The notes below the pieces were generated by a model. The model saw only the letters and a program-made list of their open reading frames with translations. It ran no database searches and was not told where the DNA came from. From Candidatus Enterousia intestinigallinarum (lineage in GTDB: Bacteria > Pseudomonadota > Alphaproteobacteria > Rs-D84): a DNA stretch of 64,000 nucleotides. The stretch is from contig OX097180.1 in assembly GCA_944407095.1 (NCBI GenBank), positions 744,001 through 808,000 on the forward strand. Direction: 5' to 3'. The translations under genes were made by a program, and so were the position numbers. Shown one piece after another: positions 44,058-51,716 of the stretch (positions are counted from its first letter, which is position 1; every line of letters starts with the position of its first letter).

Positions 44058-44456
44058 ATGACTGAAATCCCCGCGATTTTTTGTGATATTGACGGTGTCG
44101 TGAATAAAAAGTTCGCAGTTGCGAACTATGACCGGTTTGGTGAACCAAATGAAAATATGATACGTGTTCTGGAAACATTGGGACGCGATTTCACGATTGT
44201 GTTTATCACGGGACGCTGGGCCATTGGCCAGGAAAAGGTTGAACAACATATACATAACCTGTTACCCAATATAAAAAAGCGCGTATTTTGCAAACCGCAC
44301 GATTATCCCGGCACAACGGCGGAATACAAACTGGCGACGGTTACCGAACTGGAAGCTCAGGGATATCGGTTTTATTTGGGGCTGGATGACCACAGTGCTG
44401 TTATCGGATTACTGCATAATCACGGTATGTTTGTGGCACGGGTTATATCAGAGTAA
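44058..44456 (+). CDS. HAD-like small phosphatase-type protein
   Basis: 132 residues. Motif I FCDIDGVVNKKF carries both aspartates; motif II is the threonine in VFITGRW; a late LGLDDHS provides acidic metal ligands. This matches short HAD-fold proteins (5'-nucleotidase or polynucleotide-kinase-phosphatase type) without a cap domain. Substrate unknown. No obvious ribosome site beyond the post-rpoC hairpin. Confidence 0.75.
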   Translation: MTEIPAIFCDIDGVVNKKFAVANYDRFGEPNENMIRVLETLGRDFTIVFITGRWAIGQEKVEQHIHNLLPNIKKRVFCKPHDYPGTTAEYKLATVTELEAQGYRFYLGLDDHSAVIGLLHNHGMFVARVISE

Positions 44457-44520
44457 ACTTTTCCTTGCAAATGCAATAGATTTTAATAAAATGTCTAACT
44501 GTAAATAAAAGGATAACAAA

Positions 44521-44670
44521 ATGGCAACGCCAAAAAGTAAAACAAGTAAAGCACGTTCCGCACAGCGTCGTTCCCACGATGCACTGGCTGTAATGCCGTG
44601 CACAGTATGCAAGACCTGTGGTGAAAAAAAGCGCCCGCATCACGTATGTCCGGCGTGCGGTGCGAAATAA
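44521..44670 (+). CDS. rpmF: 50S ribosomal protein L32
   Basis: 49 residues: MATPKSKTSKARSAQRRSHD, then a zinc ribbon CTVCKTCGEKK and CPAC with the four Cys-type form. AAAGGAT lies before the ATG. Usual partner of plsX, which follows after a terminator-like stem. Confidence 0.96.
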   Translation: MATPKSKTSKARSAQRRSHDALAVMPCTVCKTCGEKKRPHHVCPACGAK

Positions 44671-44689
44671 TAATAAAAAAAATATAAAC

Positions 44690-44736
44690 GCAGAACCTGG
44701 CGCGTGGTTTATATTGTGCCGTTCTGCATTTTTTAT
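44690..44736 (+). terminator. Terminator/attenuator between rpmF and plsX
   Basis: Outer stem GCAGAAC/GTTCTGC with inner stem GGCGC/GTGCC and then ATTTTTTAT. It ends 7 bases before the plsX ATG, so read-through is needed for plsX unless it has its own start. Confidence 0.7.
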
Positions 44737-44742
44737 GCCACT

Positions 44743-45807
44743 ATGTCAGCAGAAAAGAAAATCATAGCTATTGATGCAATGGGCGGGGATAAAGGTCCGA
44801 ACGCCGTACTGGGCGGTATGAACCAGTTCCTGTACCAAAATGGTGAAGACAAGGTGTTCTTTCGCCTGTTTGGTAATACCAAGGTTTTGAACCCATTGCT
44901 GGCAAAGTACCCGCGTGTCGCCCGTAATTGCGAGGTTATTGATGCCCCCAACGCAATCAAGGGCACCGACAAGGTTCGCGATGTTATTCGTCACGCCCAG
45001 GATACGTCTATGTATATGGCGATAAAGGACGTACGCGAAGGTAAATCCGCCGCTGTGGTCAGTGCGGGGAATACTGGTATTTTGATGTCGCTGTCGAAAC
45101 TGGCGCTGAAGACGGTTGATGGTATATCGCGTCCGGCGATTACGACGATGTTGCCGTCGGGCGGCGGGGATTCGCGTGTGGTTGTGCTGGATTTGGGTGC
45201 AAATGTACAGTGTGATGAACGCGATCTGTTTGATTTTTCTATTTTGGGCAGTGTTTATGCCGAAGTTATCGGCCATATGTCACGGCCAAAGGTTGGTGTT
45301 TTGAACATCGGTGCCGAAGAAACCAAGGGCAATGAAACACTGCAAAGATTAAATAAGCTGCTGACCGAACACAAAGATGAATTGCCGTACGAATACATCG
45401 GATTTGTTGAGGGTAACGATATCGGTGGCGGTAATGTCCAGGTTGTTGTTACCGACGGATTTACCGGCAATATCGTTCTGAAAACGGTTGAGGGTACGGC
45501 AAAACTGATTAAACGTGTTTTGGTGGATAATCTGAAAAAATCGGTTCTGGCGATTATCGGGGCTTTTTTCCTGGTTCACGTGTTTAAGCGACTGAAAAAC
45601 AAAATTGATCCGCGTTCGTATGCGGGTGCGACATTTCTGGGGCTAAAGGGATTTGCCGTCAAAACCCACGGGAACAGCGATGCGCTGGCATTTGCGAATT
45701 CAATTAAATATGCGTCTGATTTGACGGCGGCGAATTTGAACGATGTTATTGCCGCACGTGCGGCGGCGGTATCAAAAATTCGCGATGAAATTTCCAACCA
45801 GGAATAA
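44743..45807 (+). CDS. plsX: Phosphate acyltransferase PlsX
   Basis: 354 residues from MSAEKKIIAIDAMGGDKGP, the family N-terminal signature; a GTG start 13 codons upstream lies inside the terminator stem. Other landmarks: AAVVSAGNTGILMSLS and VVVTDGFTGNIVLKT. Makes acyl-phosphate from acyl-ACP for phospholipid synthesis. No ribosome site is visible before the ATG, so coupling to read-through or a leaderless start is possible. Its usual neighbour fabH is instead at 63.5 kb. Confidence 0.95.
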   Translation: MSAEKKIIAIDAMGGDKGPNAVLGGMNQFLYQNGEDKVFFRLFGNTKVLNPLLAKYPRVARNCEVIDAPNAIKGTDKVRDVIRHAQDTSMYMAIKDVREGKSAAVVSAGNTGILMSLSKLALKTVDGISRPAITTMLPSGGGDSRVVVLDLGANVQCDERDLFDFSILGSVYAEVIGHMSRPKVGVLNIGAEETKGNETLQRLNKLLTEHKDELPYEYIGFVEGNDIGGGNVQVVVTDGFTGNIVLKTVEGTAKLIKRVLVDNLKKSVLAIIGAFFLVHVFKRLKNKIDPRSYAGATFLGLKGFAVKTHGNSDALAFANSIKYASDLTAANLNDVIAARAAAVSKIRDEISNQE

Positions 45808-45826
45808 TAACGGTATAAAAACAATA

Positions 45827-45855
45827 AAAAATCCCGCCACGGCGGGATTTTTTTT
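45827..45855 (+). terminator. Terminator after plsX
   Basis: AAATCCCGCC-ac-GGCGGGATTT followed by a T-run; used from both sides. Confidence 0.9.
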
Positions 45856-46132
45856 ATTCCAATGGACAGGCGGATGTGAATTCATAACTGCCACTGTCAT
45901 CGGTGTATGTTGTGCCGGTTGGCGCGTACATAATACAACTGCCCGCCGGCGACGATACCAGACAGGACGCGGCCCTTCCGGCCGATACATAGCCGCTGGG
46001 GCACGTGGAATCAGCAATGGTCATAACATCTTCGTTTATAGAAATATATCTCGCCGGGCACGATGTTGATGGTTCTGCGGCATTCGCACAAATCGGCATA
46101 ATCAGCAGCATAAATATAATTATTTTTTTCAT
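45854..46132 (-). CDS. Small secreted cysteine-containing protein
   Basis: 92 residues. Signal peptide MKKIIIFMLLIMPICANA cleaved before AEPSTSC. The mature part has six Cys (CPARYIS, CPSGYVS, CLVSSPAGSC) and ends DDSGSYEFTSACPLE. A similar end (D-x-T/S-G-x-Y/A-x-F/I-T-x-x-C) occurs in the secreted proteins at 59.7 and 62.4 kb. AAAGGAT lies before the ATG. Follows the secreted protein gene at 46144 after 11 bases. Function unknown. Confidence 0.75.
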   Translation of the reverse strand: MKKIIIFMLLIMPICANAAEPSTSCPARYISINEDVMTIADSTCPSGYVSAGRAASCLVSSPAGSCIMYAPTGTTYTDDSGSYEFTSACPLE

Positions 46133-46143
46133 TTTTTATCCTT

Positions 46144-46632
46144 TTAATCGGACAGATTTGAAAACATTGCGGAACGAAATGTTGTTGTGTTTTCATTGAC
46201 CCCACCGTTTCCGTACATACCCGCAATCGCACTGGCACACATCAGACCACAATATTCCGCGCATTGTGCGGCGGTCATTGAGCTTGGTGCAATACACATA
46301 GAATCTGTACACGTACCGGGGACTATCCATCTGGATACCGCGGGTGATACCATTTTGCACTTGCAATATTTATTTGATGACGTTGTTGATGATACAGACG
46401 GGCTTGTTGAACTGGAACCAATAGTTGTGCTTGCTGTTGATGAGCATACTGCGACACCCTGGACCCTGACACCGCCACAGGTTGCGTTCCAATATGCGCG
46501 GTTTTTATATGTTGTTGGTGATGCAGTGCAACTGGTTACAGCCGACAATCTGACGCATTTTGTCACAGCGCTGGCTGGATTTACTGTTGCAATTATTCCG
46601 ATTGCGACGGTGATTAAAAATATTTTGTTCAT
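46144..46632 (-). CDS. Secreted cysteine-rich protein
   Basis: 162 residues from MNKIFLITVAIGIIATVNPA (signal peptide ending ASA), chosen because AAGGAAGGG lies upstream. Mature part: Cys-rich first block (CVRLSAVTSCTASP, CGGVRVQGVAVC), a Ser/Thr-rich linker, and a second Cys block (YCKCKMV, CTDSMC, CAEYCGLMCAS). Disulfide-bonded envelope or surface role likely; family unknown. The structured RNA and terminator at 46655-46877 lie directly upstream on the same strand. Confidence 0.75.
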   Translation of the reverse strand: MNKIFLITVAIGIIATVNPASAVTKCVRLSAVTSCTASPTTYKNRAYWNATCGGVRVQGVAVCSSTASTTIGSSSTSPSVSSTTSSNKYCKCKMVSPAVSRWIVPGTCTDSMCIAPSSMTAAQCAEYCGLMCASAIAGMYGNGGVNENTTTFRSAMFSNLSD

Positions 46633-46654
46633 TTTTCTTATTCCCTTCCTTGTG

Positions 46655-46877
46655 TTAAACAAAAACCACCATTGTTTTTGGTGGTCGGGAAGTTAGAAAA
46701 ATCATAACATAAAATGATCCCATCGGCCTTTGGATACGAATATCCTGTTGTATAACCGACGGCTTCCCGACATTTATGCCAGGAATTGCAGGTTCGCCTG
46801 CTATGAATATCGGCAAAATTTTTGCCGTTATGTTATGGGATTTTCTAAGTCCCGAAACCAATATTCAGTTGGCTTCA
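46655..46877 (-). ncRNA. Structured RNA, copy 2 (unknown family), with intrinsic terminator
   Basis: The same RNA as at 19344-19575. Hairpin GGGA-CTTAGAAAA-TCCC (46853-46837); stems CGGCAAA/TTTGCCG and GCAGG-cgaa-CCTGC in the variable part; P1 GTCGGGAAG (46771-46763) with CTTCCCGAC (46692-46684); P2 CCGTCGG (46762-46756) with CCGATGG (46726-46720); P3 GGATA/TATCC; P4 ATCAT/ATGAT. Pseudoknot: loop TTAGAAAA (46848-46841) with TTTTCTAA (46700-46693). Shared unpaired bases TTATA-x-AACAGG and CCAAAG flank P3. Terminator ACCACC-aaaaacaat-GGTGGT plus T-run follows. Promoter TTGTTT (46912-46907), 17 bases, TATACT (46889-46884). Confidence 0.78.
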
Positions 46878-46883
46878 TTATTC

Positions 46884-46912
46884 AGTATAATTTATACAAA
46901 AAATAAAAACAA
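46884..46912 (-). promoter_or_regulatory. Promoter of structured RNA copy 2
   Basis: Minus strand TTGTTT, exact 17-base spacer, TATACT. Expected start near 46877. Confidence 0.65.
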
Positions 46913-47008
46913 GCAGTTAAATTGACTTATATTCATTGGGAAAACGTCCGTATTGATATCTGATGCGCTTTTGATGACCCTGTGTATAACAAATAGGGGA
47001 AAATAAAA

Positions 47009-49720
47009 ATGCATTTCAGAACATCTATGCTTGTTATAATCTGTATTTGTTGCACTACATCGGCATTTGCGGCGGATGCATCGGATTTTGATACTTTTTA
47101 CAGTTTGTATAAAACCGCCGCATCGCAAAATGACATTACCGTTGGCACAGATTTGACAGCAACGCGTATTTTAACCGTTCCGGGCGCCGAAACAACACTG
47201 ATAAACGGTGGCGGATATGCATTTAATGGTGGCGGATTAAACGGCTTTGTCGTTTCACGGGATTATACATTTAACCTGTCAAATGGTGGCGCGTTCAGCG
47301 TGTCCGGTGACGCGGCAACGATTACGAAATCATACAATAACTTTGCGCGAACCCAGGGCGCGGTAATTGCAAATCTGGGCGGTAATTTGACAATCGGTAA
47401 TACTGCATTTGCATCCAACAGTGCAACCGCCGGTGGTGGTGTGTTGTACCAGGGCGACGGTGCCACGATGAGTGTGTCTGATTCGGTGTTTGACGGCAAT
47501 CGTGCAACCCGTGGCGACGGCGGTGTTTTATATAATGAGTATGGTGCATCCGCGACGTTTGATAATACAGTGTTCCAGAATAATTCTGTGCGTGATTATG
47601 GTGGCGTGATATTTAACGACGGTACATTGAATATATCAAACAGCACCTTTGCATCAAATGCCGCGGACAGTGGTGGCGCACTGTATAATTCAAATTTAAT
47701 GACACTGCGTAATGTGCGATTTATTGGAAATACTGGCACGTCGGATGTTGGGGCTATTTATACAACCGGTAATATGGATTTAACCGGTGGGGTGTTTGAA
47801 AATAATTCTGGGGCGACTGGTGGTGCCATAGGTAACTATGGAATAATTGGGGACGGATTATTTTCGGTTGTGCGTAATTCGCAATTTAACGGCAACAGCG
47901 CAACATACGGCGGCGCAATTTATAACTGGGACGATATTTATATTGTGGACAGTACGTTTGCAAATAACAGTGCAACCGACGGTGGCGGTGCGATTTTTAA
48001 CCTGGGCGAATTATATTTGATTGCGACAGACGCCGATGTGACGTTCAGCAATAATACCGCCGCCGACGCATCAAATGCGATTTATTCGTCGGGAACACTT
48101 TCTATGAACGCGGCACATGATAAATCAATAGTTTTTAACGATGCAATCAACGGCGATGGCGAAATAATAATAAATCGTTCGTATATATATGATAATCAAA
48201 ATGTACCGACCGGCGGCACGGTAGTGCTGGGGGCGGATATGTCGGGATTTTCGGGCAATGTAACGATGTATGACGGCATCCTGCGAATTGCGGACGGGGG
48301 CACATTTTTTAGTGCAGATAAACTGAATATATCTGGCGGCACATTGGATATAGGCACAGCGGCGATTTCAGCCAATACGGTCACATTTGGCGCATCGTCA
48401 ACACTGCGGCTGAATATAAACAATGCGAATACGTATGGCTCTGTTTCTGCAAACAGTTTTAATATATCGGATGGTGCAAATTTAAGTGTTATTCTGGCCC
48501 CAGATGCAATGGGTGATGACACAACTATGCGGGTGCAGCTGCTGCGTGGCAGTGCGCCAGTTGACGATGCATTTGCGCCAACAATAGATAACAATATCTA
48601 TATGTTCACCCAGATTGGTGACGGTTGGTATGAAATAGCACAGCAAAACGATTATACCGATGTAATAAACGACGCAGGCGGAACCCAGAACAACCTGAAT
48701 ACTGCGGCGGTATGGATTATAGAGCCCCCAGCAACAAAAGGCCTGGAACACGAAATATATGTTCGGATGAACGAATTGTTACAAACGGATGCGGTTGAAT
48801 ATATTCGTGCACTGACTGCACTGGCGCCGTCGCCAGCACCGCTGATGCAGATTATGGGTACATCGTATGTGTCACGTTTTTCATCGTTGTTGGATTCGGA
48901 TTCAACGGACAGATACTATATCGCCAACGGCAAGTTGTGGGCGTCTGGATTTGGTGGTGGCGGTCATTTGCGTGGTGACGGGCGGCAATATGCGGACTTT
49001 GATATGTATGGCTTTGGCGGTGCGGTCGGTGCGGAATACGACCATAACGATTGGACGTTTGGCGCATCATATATGTACCAGTACGATCGTCTGAAAAGTT
49101 GGGCGCGCACAATTCACGCGCCGACACACGGTGGCGGCCTGTACGCGATTTATTCACCGTATAATATTGTTTGGCGTGGCGTGGCAACAATGTTCTATAC
49201 GGATATGAACGAAACAAAAAACATTGCGGGATTTGCGGTTGATAATAATCCGTCGATATATACATACGGTGCCTGGACGGATATAGGATATCGCATTGCC
49301 GGATTAAATTGGCACGCCACACCGCGCGCAGGCGCACGATACACATTGATGCACCGCGGTGCTGTCACAGACGATGCAGACCAGACAACAGAATCAAAAA
49401 ATCTGCATTTTTTGACCGCGTATGCGGACGTGTCGGTTGCACGTGCTAATATTATGCTGGGCGATATAAATCTGATTCCAGAATTGACGGCGGGCGCGTC
49501 GTATGATTTACGCAGTGGCACCGACAATACGCGCGTGTCAATAAATGGCACGTCATATTTAATAACGGTGGCGCATTTACCGCGCTGGGCATTTAATTCC
49601 GAATTAAAATTACGTGCTGTATTTAGTCCGATTACTGAATTGGAATTTGGGGCAGGTGTGGAATTGCGTCGCGATTATAATAATTATATGGCGCACTTGC
49701 GTGGAATACTGCGCTTTTAA
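47009..49720 (+). CDS. Autotransporter with Pmp-like GGAI/FxxN beta-helix repeats
   Basis: 903 residues. Signal peptide MHFRTSMLVIICICCTTSAFA. Passenger (about 60-400) is a beta-helix with repeated FxxN (FASN, FDGN, FQNN, FENN, FNGN, FANN) and GGAI/GGAL/GGVL motifs, as in chlamydial polymorphic membrane proteins. Then a second beta-helical stretch, and a C-terminal autotransporter barrel from about 640 (LWASGFGGGGHLRGDGRQYA) ending in the outer-membrane signal LRGILRF. Expected to display an adhesin-like passenger on the cell surface. GGGGAAAA precedes the ATG. Plus-strand gene divergent from structured RNA copy 2. Confidence 0.9.
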   Translation: MHFRTSMLVIICICCTTSAFAADASDFDTFYSLYKTAASQNDITVGTDLTATRILTVPGAETTLINGGGYAFNGGGLNGFVVSRDYTFNLSNGGAFSVSGDAATITKSYNNFARTQGAVIANLGGNLTIGNTAFASNSATAGGGVLYQGDGATMSVSDSVFDGNRATRGDGGVLYNEYGASATFDNTVFQNNSVRDYGGVIFNDGTLNISNSTFASNAADSGGALYNSNLMTLRNVRFIGNTGTSDVGAIYTTGNMDLTGGVFENNSGATGGAIGNYGIIGDGLFSVVRNSQFNGNSATYGGAIYNWDDIYIVDSTFANNSATDGGGAIFNLGELYLIATDADVTFSNNTAADASNAIYSSGTLSMNAAHDKSIVFNDAINGDGEIIINRSYIYDNQNVPTGGTVVLGADMSGFSGNVTMYDGILRIADGGTFFSADKLNISGGTLDIGTAAISANTVTFGASSTLRLNINNANTYGSVSANSFNISDGANLSVILAPDAMGDDTTMRVQLLRGSAPVDDAFAPTIDNNIYMFTQIGDGWYEIAQQNDYTDVINDAGGTQNNLNTAAVWIIEPPATKGLEHEIYVRMNELLQTDAVEYIRALTALAPSPAPLMQIMGTSYVSRFSSLLDSDSTDRYYIANGKLWASGFGGGGHLRGDGRQYADFDMYGFGGAVGAEYDHNDWTFGASYMYQYDRLKSWARTIHAPTHGGGLYAIYSPYNIVWRGVATMFYTDMNETKNIAGFAVDNNPSIYTYGAWTDIGYRIAGLNWHATPRAGARYTLMHRGAVTDDADQTTESKNLHFLTAYADVSVARANIMLGDINLIPELTAGASYDLRSGTDNTRVSINGTSYLITVAHLPRWAFNSELKLRAVFSPITELEFGAGVELRRDYNNYMAHLRGILRF

Positions 49721-49728
49721 TCTGAATA

Positions 49729-49758
49729 AAAATCACCGGCAATTACTTGCCGGTGATT
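49729..49758 (-). terminator. Terminator between autotransporter and minus-strand gene
   Basis: ATCACCGGCAA-ttac-TTGCCGGTGAT; the T-run ATTTTTATT is on the minus strand, so it mainly serves the gene at 49824-50159 but can stop both. Confidence 0.75.
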
Positions 49759-49823
49759 TCTCCCCTCCTTCTGGTTAGACCAGAAACTGTTTTAATCCAT
49801 TGGAATCGCACGTGTCGACCGCA

Positions 49824-50159
49824 TTATGCGGCGCGGGCAACGCGGGCGGATTGACTACCGTCGGCGGCGTCCATCAACTTTTTCGCTTCGGCAAAGACCA
49901 TTTCCTTTACGCGCAAAGCCAGTGTTTTAGTTTCCAATGTTTCCGCCGCAACATCAAAATTATCAGTACGGATTTGCAATGATACATACGCACCAACCAA
50001 CGACGGACGTGATAAATCTTCGATAGAGCGGGGCGCATTGTTGTGACCGATTTGCAGTTCGTCAGCCAGTGAAATAATCTGTCTGTCTTCGTTCACCCAT
50101 ACGGTTGTGGTTAAAACTTGGTTCAGGGCGATCATAATTTCTTTTATTGATTTTGACAT
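49824..50159 (-). CDS. Hypothetical cytoplasmic protein
   Basis: 111 residues from MSKSIKEIMIALNQVL, with an excellent ribosome site (AAAGGAGGG). Sequence is mixed alpha/beta and ends in an Ala/Arg-rich tail (SARVARAA). No signal peptide or known domain. A longer frame (20 more residues upstream) includes the ribosome site and is unlikely. Transcribed divergently from mraZ. Confidence 0.7.
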   Translation of the reverse strand: MSKSIKEIMIALNQVLTTTVWVNEDRQIISLADELQIGHNNAPRSIEDLSRPSLVGAYVSLQIRTDNFDVAAETLETKTLALRVKEMVFAEAKKLMDAADGSQSARVARAA

Positions 50160-50456
50160 TGTGCGTTCCCTCCTTTCGGGCGTTTTTTGTGAAAATTCAA
50201 TCAGATTTTGTATGTACAACGTGTATTTACAAAAATCAGATTTTTATTTTCGGTTGAACTTTTGTTTTTGCCAGAAATCCGGATTTTTCGCGGAATTCTG
50301 GGGCTTTTAACTCTTTTCTCCTTGTCTATACAAACATCTTAGAACAAAAACGAATCGCAGGTCAAGCATAAAATACAATTATTTTAATTTTATTTTAATT
50401 TAATCTGATTTTATTTATAAAACCATAAAATCCCATAAAATAATTATAAAATGTCA
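50160..50456. other. AT-rich intergenic region upstream of mraZ
   Basis: No gene. It holds a direct repeat ATCAGATTTT (near 50198 and 50235), a stem CCAGAA/TTCTGG around 50271-50301, and a run of AT-only sequence from 50370. The promoter for the minus-strand gene must lie here; I see no strong consensus for it. Confidence 0.5.
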
Positions 50457-50485
50457 TTGACAACCATAAAACGCCGTGCTAAATT
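50425..50485 (+). promoter_or_regulatory. mraZ promoter with phased ATAAAAT repeats
   Basis: TTGACA (50457-50462), 17 bases, TAAATT (50480-50485). Upstream are three ATAAAAT copies at 50425, 50435 and 50446 (10-11 bp apart). On the reverse strand this reads TGGGATTTTATGG, similar to the 10-bp-spaced TGGGA repeats bound by MraZ in other bacteria; autoregulation is inference. Confidence 0.6.
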
Positions 50486-50539
50486 TCCATTGAAGCCAAG
50501 GAAAGGAACCGGGCAGGTGCCCAAAACAAAGACCGAAAA

Positions 50540-50986
50540 ATGTCATTGTTTCTCTCATCTTATGAAAATCGTTTGGATACCAAGGGGCGTATATCTGTCC
50601 CGGCGTCTTTCCGGGCTTCGGTTGCATCTGAAAAATTTCCGGGTGTTGTTTTGTATCGTTCATTTACCCATAATTGTATCGAGGGGTTGTCAATGTCCCG
50701 TATGGAACAGTTGGCGTCCGCCACAGATAAAATGGGCGTGTTTGACAGTGAGCTGGACGATTTATCGGCGATGTTGTTTGCGGATGCGCGGCCATTGGCG
50801 TTTGATGTAACGGGGCGTATTATAATACCGGCGGATTTATTGGCGCACGCGGGCATCACTGATCGGGCTGTATTTGTTGGTCGTGGTAACAGTTTTCAAA
50901 TTTGGAATCCGGACGCGTTCAGGGACGCGCAACAGAAATCATTAAATAATTTGCGCGCCGCGCGTCCAAATCTGATAATTTCATAG
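50540..50986 (+). CDS. mraZ: MraZ transcriptional regulator
   Basis: 148 residues with two SpoVT/AbrB-like halves: FLSSYENRLDTKGRISVPAS and RPLAFDVTGRIIIPADLL, each with the D-x-K/T-G-R-I-x-I/V-P signature. MraZ normally heads the division and cell-wall cluster and represses it; here rsmH, ftsL and ftsI do not follow, only a repeat and a minus-strand gene. AAAGACCGAAAA precedes the ATG. Confidence 0.93.
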   Translation: MSLFLSSYENRLDTKGRISVPASFRASVASEKFPGVVLYRSFTHNCIEGLSMSRMEQLASATDKMGVFDSELDDLSAMLFADARPLAFDVTGRIIIPADLLAHAGITDRAVFVGRGNSFQIWNPDAFRDAQQKSLNNLRAARPNLIIS

Positions 50987-50987
50987 T

Positions 50988-51127
50988 TGTTACTGGTTGC
51001 TAGTTACTCGATACTCGTGACTCGTAATTCGTATTTATACTCATATCTTGTCATTCCGGGGTCAAGCCACGGGGTGACAAATGGAATACGAGTAACGAAT
51101 AACTAGTAACGAGTTACGAGTAACAAA
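50988..51127. repeat. Long palindromic repeat element
   Basis: Left arm (50988-51034) is built from GTTACTCG-like words; the right arm (51083-51127) is its imperfect reverse complement. Between them is a second hairpin, TTGTCATTCCGGGG/ACGGGGTGACAA (51049-51081), of a type seen as dispersed repeats in alphaproteobacteria. The same TTACTCG/TTACTAG words occur at 29807-29841. No gene inside. Confidence 0.75.
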
Positions 51128-51152
51128 AACGGGGTATATGCCCCGTTTTTTT
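51125..51152 (-). terminator. Bidirectional terminator downstream of flavodoxin gene and palindromic repeat
   Basis: AACGGGGTATATGCCCCGTT core with A-run on the left and T-run on the right. Confidence 0.85.
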
Positions 51153-51690
51153 ATTCGATTATACCAATTTCGGTCAACCACGCATTTATTGTATCAGTGG
51201 AATTGGCCGATGCACTGCCACGGATTGCAATTCCGTTCAGATGTTCGGAATTCGGCGTCAGTGCGGCTATGTCTGTATGAACACTGCCGGCACCGCTGCC
51301 TTCGTGAGTGTTAAATGGTATGACAGTTTTTCCCGCCAGGTCGGCGTTTGTTAAAAACGTGCGCACTGGTGACGCCATTGTGCCCCACCAGCACGGCGTA
51401 CCGACAAATACGGTGTCGTATTCGATCAAATCAGGAATAGTATTTATTTCTGGCAAGATTCCATCATTGATTTCCTGTTGCGCCTGGACGGTGGTGGGTT
51501 GGTATTCTGCGGGATAGTGGTTTGGATCAGCGGTTTCAATGCGATACACATCCGCACCAGTTGCCGCCACAATTTGATTGGCCACCGCGGCGGTGTTGCC
51601 ACTGCGCGAATAATACGCAACCAGTGTTTTTGCGTCCGCCGTGCCAGCAACCGCCAATACGGCAAACAGTGCTGCAAATAACTTTTTCAT
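51151..51690 (-). CDS. Exported flavodoxin-like protein
   Basis: 179 residues. Signal peptide MKKLFAALFAVLAVAGTADA; the FMN-binding loop YYSRSGNTAAVAN follows at once, then VFVGTPCWWGTMASPVRTFL and FNTHEGSGAGSVH, as in the flavodoxin_4 family. A periplasmic, probably redox-active FMN protein. It sits 26 bases after the DUF362 gene; both appear to be controlled from the MerR-type promoter at 52731-52773. Electron donor unknown. Confidence 0.88.
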   Translation of the reverse strand: MKKLFAALFAVLAVAGTADAKTLVAYYSRSGNTAAVANQIVAATGADVYRIETADPNHYPAEYQPTTVQAQQEINDGILPEINTIPDLIEYDTVFVGTPCWWGTMASPVRTFLTNADLAGKTVIPFNTHEGSGAGSVHTDIAALTPNSEHLNGIAIRGSASANSTDTINAWLTEIGIIE

Positions 51691-51716
51691 TTCCTTTCCT
51701 TTTCTTTCGATTGTGG

